Source: Spartinivicinus poritis
GTDB taxonomy: Bacteria > Pseudomonadota > Gammaproteobacteria > Pseudomonadales > Zooshikellaceae
Assembly (NCBI RefSeq): GCF_028858535.1
Contig: NZ_JAPMOU010000039.1
Span: 1 to 52,706, forward strand
Length of the DNA stretch: 52,706 bases
Direction: 5' to 3'
Made by a program: the position numbers and the translations under genes
Part shown: piece by piece, positions 25,398-35,801 of the stretch
Position numbering within the stretch: the stretch's first letter is position 1
How the letters are laid out: every line of letters starts with the position of its first letter
The notes under the pieces: model-generated
Database searches by the model: none
The model's input: the letters and a program-made list of their open reading frames with translations, nothing else
Told to the model about the DNA's origin: nothing

Positions 25398-28058
25398 ATG
25401 AAGGTAGGACACGATAGCCTGAACACACGCCGCGAGCTTGTCGTTGGCGATCATAAATACCTTTACTATGACCTTCATGCACTCCATCAAGAAGGGGTTG
25501 GCGATGTTAGCCAGTTACCCTTCTCACTCAAAGTACTGCTGGAGAACTTGCTCCGCTTTGAAGATAGCCAATCAGTCACCACAGCTGATATTCAGGCCTT
25601 GCTGGGTTGGCTTAGTCAACGCCGAGCCAGTCAAGAGATAGCTTTTCGCCCTGCTCGGGTACTAATGCAAGACTTTACTGGGGTTCCTGCCGTGGTTGAC
25701 TTAGCTACCATGCGCCAGGCGGTGCAGGCTAAGCAAGGTAACCCCCAGGCCATCAATCCATTGATTCCTGTCGACCTGGTAATTGATCACTCAGTAATGG
25801 TCGACCACTTTGGTGATACCTCTGCTTTTCACGACAATGTTGTACTGGAAATGACAAGAAACCAGGAGCGCTACCAGTTCTTAAAGTGGGGGCAACAGGC
25901 ATTCAGTAACTTTCGTGTTGTTCCTCCTGGCACCGGTATTTGCCACCAAGTCAATTTAGAGTACCTGGCCCAAACGGTTTGGCAATGCAAGGTGGGGCAA
26001 GATCATTATGTTTACCCAGATACATTAGTCGGCACTGACAGTCATACCACCATGATTAATGGGCTAGGTGTGTTAGGCTGGGGAGTCGGTGGTATTGAAG
26101 CAGAAGCAGCCATGCTGGGGCAGCCTATTTCGATGCTGATTCCTGAAGTGGTGGGGTTTGAATTAACGGGTCAACTTCAAGAAGGGATTACCGCCACTGA
26201 TTTAGTCTTAACCGTTACTCAGTTGCTTCGCCAAGAAGGTGTGGTTGGCAAGTTTGTAGAATTTTATGGCGCAGGACTTAGTCAGCTGCCACTGGCTGAC
26301 CGAGCCACCCTTGCTAATATGGCACCCGAATATGGGGCTACTTGTGGTTTTTTCCCTATAGACCAGGAAACCCTTAATTATCTTACACTTAGTGGCCGCC
26401 CAGCAGCCACCATTGCACTGGTGGAAGCTTATGCCAAAACCCAGGGGTTATGGCGGACAGATGATATGCCTCCCCCGTTATATAGCAGTCAATTGAGCCT
26501 TGACTTAGCCACTGTCGAAGCAAGTCTGGCAGGCCCCAAACGTCCTCAAGACCGCGTTGCTTTAAAACAAGCTGCGCAAACCTTGCAAGCAACATTAGAG
26601 CTGGCTGGACGAACGGAGCCCAGCAAAACCAACGTTGCTGACTATCAGTTAACGGATGGTGATGTGGTCATTGCGGCAATTACTTCCTGTACCAATACCT
26701 CTAACCCGGCGGTGATGCTAGGAGCAGGACTAGTTGCGAAAAAGGCCCTGGAAAAAGGTATGACCGTCAAGCCTTGGGTAAAAACCTCCTTAGCGCCGGG
26801 GTCGAAAGTGGTCAGTGAGTATCTTGCTGCCTCTGGCTTACAAACTGCACTCGATCAGTTAGGCTTTAACTTAGTGGGCTATGGCTGCACCACCTGCATT
26901 GGCAACTCAGGCCCCCTACCCGCGCCTATCAGTCAAGCCATTCAACAGGCCGACTTACATGTCTGCTCAATATTATCTGGCAACCGTAATTTCGAAGGCC
27001 GCGTACATCCCCAGGTAAAAGCGAATTGGCTGGCTTCACCGCCACTCGTTGTTGCCTATGCGCTAGCAGGCACCTTGCGCATTAATTTAACCACCGACCC
27101 AATTGGAGAAGATAGTCAAGGCACCCCCATCTATTTAAAAGATATCTGGCCAACCCAGCATGAAATACAACAGCTACAGACTCATGTATCACAAAGCCTG
27201 TTTCAACAGGAATACCAAGCCGTATTTGATGGCACACAAGACTGGCAACAGCTGAGTGCTCCCAAAGGAGACATTTTTAATTGGGATAGCCAGTCTACCT
27301 ATATTCGCCACCCGCCTTTTTTTGAAGGCCCATATGCAGAGCCTCAACAGTCAGATATAGAAGGAGCCCGTATGCTCGCCTTACTGGGAGACTCAGTCAC
27401 TACCGACCATATTTCACCTGCTGGGGTCATTAAATCGGATAGCCCTGCTGGAGAATATTTACAAAGCCAGGGTGTTGAGCCCAAAGATTTTAATTCCTAC
27501 GGCTCTCGTCGGGGCAATCATGAAGTAATGATGCGTGGCACCTTTGCCAATATCCGGATTCGTAATGAAATGGTCCCTGGCATTGAAGGTGGCTATACCC
27601 TAGATGTGATTACAGGAGAACAACAACCCATTTACGATGCAGCCATGCGTTATCAGTCTCGGGGCATTCCTTTAGTGGTCATTGCTGGTAAAGAGTATGG
27701 AACAGGCTCAAGCCGTGACTGGGCCGCCAAAGGCACCCGCTTATTAGGTGTTAAAGCTGTCATTGCAGAAAGCTTTGAGCGGATTCATCGCTCAAACTTA
27801 ATTGGAATGGGGGTATTACCACTACAGTTTGAACAAGGTGTCAGCCGAGCCAGCCTGCAACTGACGGGGGAAGAAACTATCAATATTACTGGGATTAAAG
27901 CTGGGCTTACCCCTCAACAAATAGTAGCTGTGGTTATTTCGCGCCCAGACCAGTCGATTGAAACCATTAATGTCCGCTGTCGTATTGATACCCTAGATGA
28001 ACTGCACTATTACCAACAGGGGGGTATTTTACATTATGTGCTGGCTAGGGCCTGTTAA
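25398..28058 (+). CDS. acnA: Aconitate hydratase A
   Basis: An 886-residue AcnA/IRP1-type aconitase, of typical length. The cluster cysteines are in [14 protein letters not shown] and [12 protein letters not shown], giving the expected three ligands. The swivel domain follows near residue 650 with [13 protein letters not shown] and the active-site SRDWAAKG motif. It interconverts citrate and isocitrate in the TCA cycle, with a [4Fe-4S] cluster that is sensitive to oxidants. ATG start; second in the glutaredoxin-acnA pair. A weak hairpin (AGCCTG/CAGGCT, 28060-28080) follows the stop. Confidence 0.95.
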   Translation: MKVGHDSLNTRRELVVGDHKYLYYDLHALHQEGVGDVSQLPFSLKVLLENLLRFEDSQSVTTADIQALLGWLSQRRASQEIAFRPARVLMQDFTGVPAVVDLATMRQAVQAKQGNPQAINPLIPVDLVIDHSVMVDHFGDTSAFHDNVVLEMTRNQERYQFLKWGQQAFSNFRVVPPGTGICHQVNLEYLAQTVWQCKVGQDHYVYPDTLVGTDSHTTMINGLGVLGWGVGGIEAEAAMLGQPISMLIPEVVGFELTGQLQEGITATDLVLTVTQLLRQEGVVGKFVEFYGAGLSQLPLADRATLANMAPEYGATCGFFPIDQETLNYLTLSGRPAATIALVEAYAKTQGLWRTDDMPPPLYSSQLSLDLATVEASLAGPKRPQDRVALKQAAQTLQATLELAGRTEPSKTNVADYQLTDGDVVIAAITSCTNTSNPAVMLGAGLVAKKALEKGMTVKPWVKTSLAPGSKVVSEYLAASGLQTALDQLGFNLVGYGCTTCIGNSGPLPAPISQAIQQADLHVCSILSGNRNFEGRVHPQVKANWLASPPLVVAYALAGTLRINLTTDPIGEDSQGTPIYLKDIWPTQHEIQQLQTHVSQSLFQQEYQAVFDGTQDWQQLSAPKGDIFNWDSQSTYIRHPPFFEGPYAEPQQSDIEGARMLALLGDSVTTDHISPAGVIKSDSPAGEYLQSQGVEPKDFNSYGSRRGNHEVMMRGTFANIRIRNEMVPGIEGGYTLDVITGEQQPIYDAAMRYQSRGIPLVVIAGKEYGTGSSRDWAAKGTRLLGVKAVIAESFERIHRSNLIGMGVLPLQFEQGVSRASLQLTGEETINITGIKAGLTPQQIVAVVISRPDQSIETINVRCRIDTLDELHYYQQGGILHYVLARAC

Positions 28059-28416
28059 CAGCCTGGGTGCTTCTCAGGCTAATGCACTCTTATTGAGTGA
28101 CTAGAAAAAACGGAGCTATTATAAGACAGTAAAAAACCAAAATAAGCCGTCTTATATCCCTATCGATTATTAGTTAAGTTCGTGATAAGTTAATAACCGG
28201 TAACTATAAGCAACTAATTACAGGGCACCACTAATAGAGATGCCATATAACAAGTTGTCACTACCTTTCCTCTTACCCTTGTTTACAAATAATGCCAATA
28301 CCTGGAAACTGTGAAATGGTGGCATTTTATGACCGCTGTCAAGCAGGTGTATTTGTACTTCAAGCGATTTATAAAAAACACATAAATGGAAATCACTTTC
28401 CAGAGGAATAACAACA
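28059..28416. other. Gap between acnA and ggt
   Basis: 358 bases with a small stem at 28060-28080 (AGCCTG/CAGGCT) that may be a weak terminator of acnA. AT-rich DNA follows, and AGAGGA at about 28401 is the ribosome site of ggt. No gene or repeat recognised. Confidence 0.45.
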
Positions 28417-30177
28417 ATGATCCAAAAGTTTTTATCTATTCCAACCAAACGACAACTGACTCGTTGTCGCTGGGGGATTGTCACCTTAACCTTATCTATT
28501 ACCGCCTGTGCAGCAACACCTCCTGCCAAACAAGCCATAATAGAAGGTGAGCGTAGTGTACCGATTGAAGCTAAAAAAGGCATGGTAGTCACTAGCCATA
28601 CATTAGCCACCAAAGTTGCCCAGCAGGTGCTGGCTGAAGGAGGTAATGCTATAGACGCTGCGGTTACAGCGGGTTTTGCTTTAGCCGTTACCCAGCCTCG
28701 GTCGGGTAATATTGGCGGTGGTGGTTTTATGCTGATTTCCAACGACAAGAAAAAAATGGTGGAAGCCATCGACTACCGGGAAACAGCTCCTTCGGGTGCC
28801 AGTGAAAAAATGTTCCAAGACAGTAAAGGTAATGTGGTCACCGACCGTAGTCGCTTCACGCATTTAGCAGCCGGTGTGCCAGGAACGGTCGCGGGATTAT
28901 TAATGGCCCTTGAACGTCATGGGACTATTTCACGAGAGCGAGCCTTGGCCCCTGCAATCAAGCTAGCAGAAGATGGTTTTATTGTACCTGCTCGCTTTAC
29001 TAAAGGTACCGTTGAAGCAGCAGCTATGTTGAAAAAATGGCCTGCGACTAAAAAAGCTTTTTATAAAGCCAATGGTACGCCATACCAGCCTGGCGAACGT
29101 TTAGTGCAGAAAGATTTAGCCGAAACCTTAAAGCGTATTGCTAAAGAAGGCCGTAAAGGGTTCTATCAAGGCAAAACTGCCGACTTAATTGTGGCTGAAA
29201 TGAAACGCCATAACGGGTTAATTACCCATAATGACCTAAAAGGTTATCAACCCGAAATCCGTAAGCCAGTACACGGTACCTATCGTGGTTATGATATTTA
29301 CTCGATGCCGAGCCCCAGCTCAGGAGGTACTCATGTCGTACAAATCCTGAATATTTTAGAGGGATACCCGATTGGCAAATATGGCCATAACTCTGCTAAA
29401 ACTATCCACTTAATGGCCGAGGCCATGAAGCGGGCTTATGCCGATCGCTCTAAATATTTAGGCGACACTGACTTTGTAAAGGTACCCGTGGCAGGCTTAA
29501 CGGATAAGAGTTACGCAAAAACGCTACGTGACCAAATTAACCTGAATAAAGCCACCCCTAGTAAAACTATCAGTCCAGGTACGCCTCCTGGTTATGAAAG
29601 CAACGAAACCACCCACTTCTCTATTGTTGATCGATTCGGTAATGCAGTAGCCAACACTTATACCATCAACTTCAGTTATGGCTCTGGTATTGTAGTAGAT
29701 GGCGCCGGCTTCTTACTGAATAACGAAATGGATGATTTCAGTGCTAAACCTGGAGTGCCCAACGCTTATGGGCTAATTGGTGGAGAAGCGAATAAAATTG
29801 AGCCAAACAAACGGATGCTGAGCTCCATGTCACCCACTATTGTGAAAAAAGACGGCAAGAATTTTATGGTGACTGGTAGCCCAGGTGGCTCAAGAATTAT
29901 TACAACTACTTTACAGGTTATTATGAATGTTATTGACCATAACCTGAATATTCTGGCAGCAGTTAGCGCCCCACGAATTCACCATCAATGGTTACCCGAT
30001 GAAATTCGTATAGAGCAAGGCATCAGTCCAGACACCATTCGGTTACTGGAAGGCATGGAACACAAAGTGAGCCAACAGTCTGCGATGGGAGCCATTCAAA
30101 GTATCATGATCAAAAACGGTACTTTCTACGGCGCCCCCGACCCACGTCGAAGTACCTCTAGCGCCATGGGTATTTAA
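28417..30177 (+). CDS. ggt: Gamma-glutamyltransferase
   Basis: A 586-residue Ntn hydrolase precursor. A signal with a possible lipobox ITAC (cysteine 31) suggests export and perhaps membrane anchoring. The large subunit runs to about residue 397, and autoprocessing exposes the catalytic Thr398 in ESNETTHFSIVD. The GSPGGSRIITT glycine-rich segment and the NNEMDDFS loop of the small subunit are present. The enzyme transfers or hydrolyses the gamma-glutamyl group of glutathione in the periplasm, salvaging glutamate and Cys-Gly. AGAGGA precedes the ATG. A hairpin at 30338-30367 and a palindromic repeat follow. Confidence 0.94.
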   Translation: MIQKFLSIPTKRQLTRCRWGIVTLTLSITACAATPPAKQAIIEGERSVPIEAKKGMVVTSHTLATKVAQQVLAEGGNAIDAAVTAGFALAVTQPRSGNIGGGGFMLISNDKKKMVEAIDYRETAPSGASEKMFQDSKGNVVTDRSRFTHLAAGVPGTVAGLLMALERHGTISRERALAPAIKLAEDGFIVPARFTKGTVEAAAMLKKWPATKKAFYKANGTPYQPGERLVQKDLAETLKRIAKEGRKGFYQGKTADLIVAEMKRHNGLITHNDLKGYQPEIRKPVHGTYRGYDIYSMPSPSSGGTHVVQILNILEGYPIGKYGHNSAKTIHLMAEAMKRAYADRSKYLGDTDFVKVPVAGLTDKSYAKTLRDQINLNKATPSKTISPGTPPGYESNETTHFSIVDRFGNAVANTYTINFSYGSGIVVDGAGFLLNNEMDDFSAKPGVPNAYGLIGGEANKIEPNKRMLSSMSPTIVKKDGKNFMVTGSPGGSRIITTTLQVIMNVIDHNLNILAAVSAPRIHHQWLPDEIRIEQGISPDTIRLLEGMEHKVSQQSAMGAIQSIMIKNGTFYGAPDPRRSTSSAMGI

Positions 30178-30179
30178 TC

Positions 30180-30306
30180 TATACCCTTCGCGAATGATTT
30201 TTAGGGTTTGTTGTCATCGCATCTCACCCCAATCACCTATTACTTATAGGCTCATGGGGCTTCACTGCTCGACGGCCGTCCCTAAAAACCCTACGCTTTG
30301 GGTATA
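30180..30306. repeat. 127-bp palindromic element, copy A (inverted)
   Basis: Begins TATACCCTTCGCGAATGATT and ends TACGCTTTGGGTATA; the ends are imperfect inverted repeats of about 26 bases and start and end with TATA. The middle (GACAACAAACCC and GACGGCCG on the opposite strand) matches copies B (31082-31209) and C (35802-35927), which are in the other orientation. It starts three bases after the ggt stop. Confidence 0.8.
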
Positions 30307-30337
30307 TATCTTTGCGTTGATACATTAATGTTGAGTT

Positions 30338-30367
30338 GACAGCCGCTACACTCAGTTAGCGGCTGTC
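30338..30367. terminator. Hairpin after ggt, likely terminator
   Basis: Perfect 11-base arms GACAGCCGCTA and TAGCGGCTGTC with an 8-base loop, followed by TATATTT. The position after ggt and copy A supports a terminator on the plus strand; the T run is short, so its strength is uncertain. The stretch 30368-30546 beyond it has some G-rich and repeated GTGCT-type bases but no gene. Confidence 0.6.
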
Positions 30368-30546
30368 TATATTTAAGGGGTGCTCTATAAGGGTATTCTT
30401 AAGAGTGCGTCTAAAAATAGCAATTTTTTTGTGAGAGCAAGACAGCACCGCACGGAAGGCCACAGTGTATAATTAATACATGAGGACCTGAGTACGGAGC
30501 TAATGTAGCTATCGCGAAAAAAGGGCATTTTTAGGAGTGCTCGTAA

Positions 30547-30936
30547 TTATAAGCTCCTAAAATAATGATTAATATCTCGCATCCTTTGCGAGTTATAATG
30601 TCTTGGCTCAAAGCCATAACCCCCATTTGAATAATTTACTTTAAAAAAGCCCAAGTTGTTTTGCGAATAAACAGGTAATGGCTCTGCGTTAGCCAACTGT
30701 GCCTGACATTGGCTTTTAAGTAAATCATGATCAGCTTGAGAGAGGCTAAAATAATGAACCTCTCTGCCCATCAAATTAGTGTCTGTCACCCACTGACCAG
30801 AAGCCGTCACCTGGCTTCCACCTTCATTTACTAACCTTTCTAAACGGTCAGCACCTGAGCAAAGGACCGTCGTCCACTCGGCATGAGCCCCCGCTATACC
30901 GACACAGGCTAACATCATTGCTATTGTTTTTTTCAT
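30547..30936 (-). CDS. Secreted hypothetical protein, 129 aa
   Basis: A signal peptide (MKKTIAMMLACVGIAGAHA, cleaved after AHA at about 19) is followed by a 110-residue mature part with two cysteines (VLCSG and SQCQAQ) that could pair. The tail is rich in Asn, Gly and Tyr. No family recognised. The gene lies between inverted copies A (30180-30306) and B (31082-31209) of the palindromic element, which are in opposite orientation. No clear Shine-Dalgarno upstream of the ATG. Confidence 0.6.
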   Translation of the reverse strand: MKKTIAMMLACVGIAGAHAEWTTVLCSGADRLERLVNEGGSQVTASGQWVTDTNLMGREVHYFSLSQADHDLLKSQCQAQLANAEPLPVYSQNNLGFFKVNYSNGGYGFEPRHYNSQRMRDINHYFRSL

Positions 30937-31081
30937 TGGCTAGATACTTTCTATTTAATTAGATATTTATGATTTAAGGCCGCTAATTATAAGTCTTACG
31001 AGGTATAGTTAAAGACAACAAGTCTAATACCAGTAATATTCTCTAGAAAGCACTGACCTAAATACCATTTGCATCCTTATA

Positions 31082-31209
31082 TATAGCCAAAGCGAATGGC
31101 TTTTAGGGGCGGCCGTCGAGTGATGAAGCCCTATGAGTTTATGTTTTTATAAATGATTAGGGTGAAGAGCGATGACAACAAACCCTAAAAATCATTCGCG
31201 AAGGATATA
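31082..31209. repeat. 128-bp palindromic element, copy B
   Basis: Begins TATAGCCAAAGCGAATGG and ends TTCGCGAAGGATATA. The reverse complement matches copy A over almost its whole length. Inverted relative to copy A, same orientation as copy C. Confidence 0.8.
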
Positions 31210-31297
31210 GATGGGGTCATATGCGACTGCTTCCAAAGTAAGCAATAAATACTAAAATTAACTCATATATCTTTAAAATAGTGCCTTTGACATAATT

Positions 31298-32077
31298 ATG
31301 TTTTTTAATGTTAACATATTAAAATATCGACTCATGTTCACTTTGCCGCTTTCTCTCATCGTGAACTCCAGCTTTGGTGTTTCGTTTGAGCTAAAAACCG
31401 GGGCTCAAGACAGTGCACCGAAATATTTTATGAACAATGGTGTCATGACAGGGCTATGTGTTGAAATCATGCAGGCGATTTCAAAAGAAAATTCGAATAT
31501 CAAATTTTCTGGTTATAACAAATTCTTTCCATTCAAACGAATAAAGCTCAATATGAAAAAAGGAGCCTTTGATATATTTCTTGGTTTTTCTAGAAATCCT
31601 GAACGAGAAAAAATTTATCATTTTGTCGATACACCTTTGTATTCTGTGAAATACATTATGGCCGTAAAAAGCAATGACAATATTAATATACAAAACTTTG
31701 AGGATATTAGAAGCTTAGGTAAAAACGGTGCCATCCTTACTCTATTTGGCACAGCTGACGTTAGATTTTTAAAATCACAGGGAGGGCTGACTATTGATGA
31801 TGGTGGTTTTAATCTCTCGTCACAGTTTGTCAAGCTGTTAGCTAATAGAGGAAGACTTATTTACTATCATAATATTGGATTAGCATACAGTATAAAGAAA
31901 GAAGGTTATACTAATAAAATTAAAATGCTACCTAGTGTTTTTAAAACAGCCTACCACTATGCTGCCTTCTCAAAAAAATCACCTTTGAATCATGTAACTG
32001 CATTTGAAGAAACATTGAAAAAAATACAGTCAAATGGTGTTTTAGATGAAATATATAATCGATATACATCTAATTAG
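31298..32077 (+). CDS. Periplasmic solute-binding protein, SBP_bac_3-like (paralogue 1)
   Basis: A 259-residue member of the type 2 periplasmic binding fold. An N-terminal signal (about residues 10-28) is followed by a first lobe with MTGLCVEIMQAISKE, NKFFPFKRIKLNMKKG in place of PW-x-R, DIFLGFSRNPEREK, and a hinge. The C-terminal helix ends QSNGVLDEIYNRYTSN. Amino acids or other small polar compounds are the usual ligands, but none can be assigned. No transporter gene is nearby. It heads the cluster of four such genes at 31-35 kb. Confidence 0.82.
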   Translation: MFFNVNILKYRLMFTLPLSLIVNSSFGVSFELKTGAQDSAPKYFMNNGVMTGLCVEIMQAISKENSNIKFSGYNKFFPFKRIKLNMKKGAFDIFLGFSRNPEREKIYHFVDTPLYSVKYIMAVKSNDNINIQNFEDIRSLGKNGAILTLFGTADVRFLKSQGGLTIDDGGFNLSSQFVKLLANRGRLIYYHNIGLAYSIKKEGYTNKIKMLPSVFKTAYHYAAFSKKSPLNHVTAFEETLKKIQSNGVLDEIYNRYTSN

Positions 32078-32201
32078 CCCCCATTTAACAGCATTCAATT
32101 AATGAAGACTAATACATCACAAAAAAGCACAATACCAAATAAACAATTACAATAGCTTTTCTAATCCAAAACTCTAGAAAACACTTACAAGAAATCACCC
32201 A

Positions 32202-32975
32202 TCAGTTATTAAAAAACCTACCCTGTCGAAATTCTGTAAAATACAAGTCATATTTTCCGCTCTTCTTCAGTGCAGCTAACCCCTTATTGAACTGAACCAT
32301 AATATTCCTATTTTTTTCAGCTTTCTTATTTAATAACAAAAAATTTGGCTCACTCATAAGCGGTTTAGGGTGATAAGTAATATTGACTACTTCTGTTGGC
32401 CGATATTTTGTCTGCATAAGATAAAAGCAAATATTCAGTTCCAATGGAAAAGTGTCAATTCTTCTCATCAATAGCATTTTAATATTCTGACTCTCAGTGG
32501 CTACTCTTTCAACCAGTAAATCACCCGCTTTTTCTGCAGCATCAAATGATGGCGTAAAACTATTGCCTATCATTGCTCTAATTCGATAAGACTTTAGATC
32601 ATCTATACGTTGCCAATTAAAATCAACTTCTTTTAGATGAAAAAACACCCACTTAGTGTAATAAATTGGATCGCTATAATAAAAATATTTTTCACGCTCC
32701 TTTCTTTTAGCCCAACCAACTGCCCCATCCCACGAACCGTTTTTAGCAAACTCTAACCCTCTCTTCCAAGGAAAAAAAACCAAAATGCACTTTAATACTT
32801 TGTTCAGCAAAAGCATCTTCTATAACTTTAGATACAATGCCAAAGTATTTAAGTTCTTTTGAAAAATAAGGAGGCCACTCACCATTAGTTAATCTAACCA
32901 CGTGGTCTGCAGCTATAACAATACCACTACTCAATGCAAATGCTATAAAAAAAGTATTGGATATGCTATTTTCAT
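32202..32975 (-). pseudogene. Solute-binding protein gene with two compensating homopolymer frameshifts
   Basis: A gene of the same family as its neighbours. Starting at ATG 32973-32975, the leader reads MKIAYPILF and then meets a stop because a run of T on the minus strand is 7 long (32947-32953). One more T would give a normal signal peptide, IAFALSSGIVIAADH. The frame after that run continues through RLTNGEWPPYFSKELKYF to VHFGFF, where a run of 8 T (32772-32779) shifts it again; one T fewer would give FGFFPWKRGLEFAKNG, the family motif. Both changes cancel, so the total length (257 codons) equals that of the other paralogues. Either sequencing errors, or a phase-variable or decaying gene. 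Confidence 0.75.
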
Positions 32976-33046
32976 GAAGGCTATATGGTATAGTTGATTT
33001 ACTGAAATTATAGCAATATTAAGAATTAACTTCCAAATACACCAGC

Positions 33047-33847
33047 TTAGTCTGGCCAACTACCGAAAGAATAATACTTATCTTTTATCTTTGCTAGCTT
33101 TTCTGAGTTTCTTATCTTTTCAACTGTATCCCATATTTTTTCAGAGAAATCAGGATGCTTTGCATAAAGCTGGTGGGATAATATTAAAAAATAAGGTTTA
33201 GTCTTTAGCGGTGGAGACAGTTGTTTAATATTATCATGCTTTCTCACATACACTTGTCCAACATTTTCATGAACAGCTAAAGCCGACAGTCGATTATTTA
33301 ACAACATAATAAAACCTGACTCTGGGTCATCAACTTCTGTCGTTTTAATACCTAAATTATTTAAATCTGCTACTATTGAAAAGCCTCGTTGAGCACCGAC
33401 TGATAAGTTACTTTTATTTTCTAAAATATTTCCATCCCAACGTACTGGTGCCCCTTCTATCGAATAAAGAAAGTAACTCGAAGTATTAAATCTTCTTCCA
33501 ATATCCAAGTGACCGGATTTTTTAGGATAACGACCACTTTTTTCTCGTTCTGGTTTATAACTAGCTGATGTCACAGCATTTACACGCCCTTCTTGCAAAC
33601 TGGCTAAACAACGCTTCCAAGGCATTCTAACAATATTGATATTGACTCCTAAGTCAGCTTCTATTTCTCGAATAAACTCAATAAAAAAACCTGGGTGCTC
33701 TCCTGTATAATGGCTTGCGGCCTTTCTATAAATGGGAAAACTGCCTGAGTCTTCTATAGCAAGAACAATCGTTTCAAGCGTTCCAGCAGTAGTAAAAGAT
33801 AATTGAGTAAACAATACAAAAGTTATTACAAATAGCAATAAGCGCAT
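33047..33847 (-). CDS. Periplasmic solute-binding protein, SBP_bac_3-like (paralogue 3)
   Basis: Start chosen at ATG 33847, as AGAGG lies just upstream; the frame from 33862 would begin inside the ribosome site. Signal peptide about 1-22 (ending FTTAG), then HYTGEHPGFFIEFIREIEAD, MPWKRCLASLQEG (the PW-x-R motif), VNAVTSASYKPEREKSG and a C-terminal EKIRNSEKLAKIKDKYYSFG helix. The fold and motifs are those of family 3 solute-binding proteins. The ligand is unknown, and no permease gene is near. Confidence 0.82.
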   Translation of the reverse strand: MRLLLFVITFVLFTQLSFTTAGTLETIVLAIEDSGSFPIYRKAASHYTGEHPGFFIEFIREIEADLGVNINIVRMPWKRCLASLQEGRVNAVTSASYKPEREKSGRYPKKSGHLDIGRRFNTSSYFLYSIEGAPVRWDGNILENKSNLSVGAQRGFSIVADLNNLGIKTTEVDDPESGFIMLLNNRLSALAVHENVGQVYVRKHDNIKQLSPPLKTKPYFLILSHQLYAKHPDFSEKIWDTVEKIRNSEKLAKIKDKYYSFGSWPD

Positions 33848-34035
33848 AATTACCTCTAACACTTAGCAGTAATTACATAATAGTCACTCCAACGGACATA
33901 ACATAAGAATGAGACTTTCTGCCAATATAAGCAAAAAAACCAGGTTCACAAGGGGCATTATCAATTATCATAATATGTTTGCTATAGTTATAATCAGTCA
34001 GTTTAGGCACACATACCCATTGCGAAGGGTATAAC

Positions 34036-34740
34036 ATGATAAGAGCCATAATATTTCTATTATTATATAACTATCTTATTCCTATCACAGCCAGCAACAA
34101 CACCTTAATAATCACACAAGTCACCGATGACAGTCCTCTTACCAATACAGCAAAAGATATCATTCATACGGCTTATAAAAAATTAGGTATCAACATCCAT
34201 TTCTTAAGACTGCCAGCCGAAAGATCTTTAGTATTAACTAACCAATCAGTCACCGATGGCGAGCTGTTTCGCATTGACAATATCAATTTAGCATACCCCA
34301 ACTTGATTAAAGTACCGACACCCTATCTTGTTGCTGAGCACATGGCATTTAGTAAAACAAAACAGTTTACTGTCAAAGGCTGGGAAAGTGTAAAGCCTTA
34401 CCGTATTTGCTTTAGAATAGGTTATAAAGTAGCAGAACATAATACTCGAGGCTTTAATATTGTCTTGGTAAATACTAATCAGCAAGCACTTCATATGTTG
34501 AATTCTAATCGAGTCGATATTGCAATTCTCAATCGATTAATAGGATTAAATTCTATCCAATCGCTAGGATTCCAAGATATAAAAATGCTTACACCACCAC
34601 TTCAAACAACTCCCTTATTCCACTATTTACATAAAAAACATGAAAAACTGGCACCTGCAGTAAACTGTGCAGTTAGGGAAGTAAAAAATATAAAACTATC
34701 AGATTATTGCATTGATGTGCTCAATAAATTTAACCATTAA
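34036..34740 (+). CDS. Divergent solute-binding protein-like (paralogue 4)
   Basis: A 234-residue exported protein with a signal (about residues 1-19) and the pattern of the same family, but degenerate: LPAERSLVLTNQSVTDGELF stands where PW-x-R and the following G...D occur. It lacks the R/E-rich hinge and ends VLNKFNH after three cysteines (in CFRIG, VNCAV and DYCID). It might bind a ligand or act as a sensor partner. Reading goes away from the paralogue at 33047, and a small TACCCATTGCGAAGGGTA palindrome (34013-34031) lies just before its start. Confidence 0.7.
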   Translation: MIRAIIFLLLYNYLIPITASNNTLIITQVTDDSPLTNTAKDIIHTAYKKLGINIHFLRLPAERSLVLTNQSVTDGELFRIDNINLAYPNLIKVPTPYLVAEHMAFSKTKQFTVKGWESVKPYRICFRIGYKVAEHNTRGFNIVLVNTNQQALHMLNSNRVDIAILNRLIGLNSIQSLGFQDIKMLTPPLQTTPLFHYLHKKHEKLAPAVNCAVREVKNIKLSDYCIDVLNKFNH

Positions 34741-35007
34741 AATAACATTTGCTTTGGCTATATAAGAAGTAAAGCCAAGTACATTTTTTCATTCTACTTT
34801 CTCCTAAAGTACTTTATTATCAATATAATAATATCAAGAATGAATTACCAAACACTCGCTCAAGCTGAAACCCGAGTATAAAAATCGAATTGTATGACAA
34901 ATACACCTACTCGCCAATACGCTATGTAAAGAAACGTAAATATTTTTGATTACAAATAGTCTATCAATCACTATATATAGTAAATGGACTAATTACCCTA
35001 TAATTTC

Positions 35008-35634
35008 ATGAAAATAAAAAATACACCCTTATCAGCTAATACCTTAAATTCAACATCTAACCAACAAGCACGACCTAGTAACAAACCAAGTTATCACAAC
35101 CAGCGTACAATAAAGCTGCTTAGCCAACATAACAGTACTTTTTGTGAGTCAGTATTTAGAGAGGGATTTCACTACCAAAGCCGTCACCTTAAACTACTAA
35201 AAAAAGAAATAAAAATACTACAAAATAAATACTCTGACCAGCAAAGAGTACGCACTGAGTCAGCGCTTGCATTATGGGTTAAACAGCATCCAAAAGAAGT
35301 AAGCACTAGAGGGCAGTTCATTAATCAGCTTCAATATGAACTTAGAGAGCATAAAATACATATGGCTCAATCGTTTATTGAAGAAAGAAGGAAAGGTAAT
35401 TTCAAGCCACAACACTCTCCACGAGCCAACCAAGTAAATTCATATAAAGCGAAAGAAAAAATATCGTTAGATGCCTTTGGCTACCTCAATGCTTTTACAA
35501 CAGAAAAACTAGGCATCAACCTAATCACTCATCAGCGAACAGCTGAAGAGATAAAAAAACAGGGAATTGAACGAAGAAAAACTCATGACAAGCTTGTTCA
35601 ACAGATTAAAAACAAATACAACATTAATAATTAA
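35008..35634 (+). CDS. Hypothetical protein, 208 aa, possible secreted effector
   Basis: A Lys/Gln/Asn-rich soluble protein with no classical signal peptide. The N-terminal 45 residues are poor in acidic residues and rich in Ser, Thr and Asn (LSANTLNSTSNQQARPSNKP), as in many type III effectors; the rest is helical and charged. The second large gene of this style is at 48141-50741. No secretion gene is present in the window, so this is a composition-based guess. No Shine-Dalgarno of note. Family unknown. Confidence 0.55.
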   Translation: MKIKNTPLSANTLNSTSNQQARPSNKPSYHNQRTIKLLSQHNSTFCESVFREGFHYQSRHLKLLKKEIKILQNKYSDQQRVRTESALALWVKQHPKEVSTRGQFINQLQYELREHKIHMAQSFIEERRKGNFKPQHSPRANQVNSYKAKEKISLDAFGYLNAFTTEKLGINLITHQRTAEEIKKQGIERRKTHDKLVQQIKNKYNINN

Positions 35635-35801
35635 TTTTCTTAGTGTATTCTTTTTTATTCACAAAGAAAGTCTATCCTTAAAAACAAAAAAAGCAATTTA
35701 CTAACAAGCACCGCTATAAAGAGCATCTCTTCAAACTACTTTAGATGATTTAGGATAGATTACAAAGTAGCAGAATATAATATTAATCTACTTTTTGATT
35801 A

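Noticed and set aside
28218-28769. Minus-strand frame of 183 codons crossing the start of ggt
   Set aside because: It overlaps the signal peptide and start of a clear gamma-glutamyltransferase gene.
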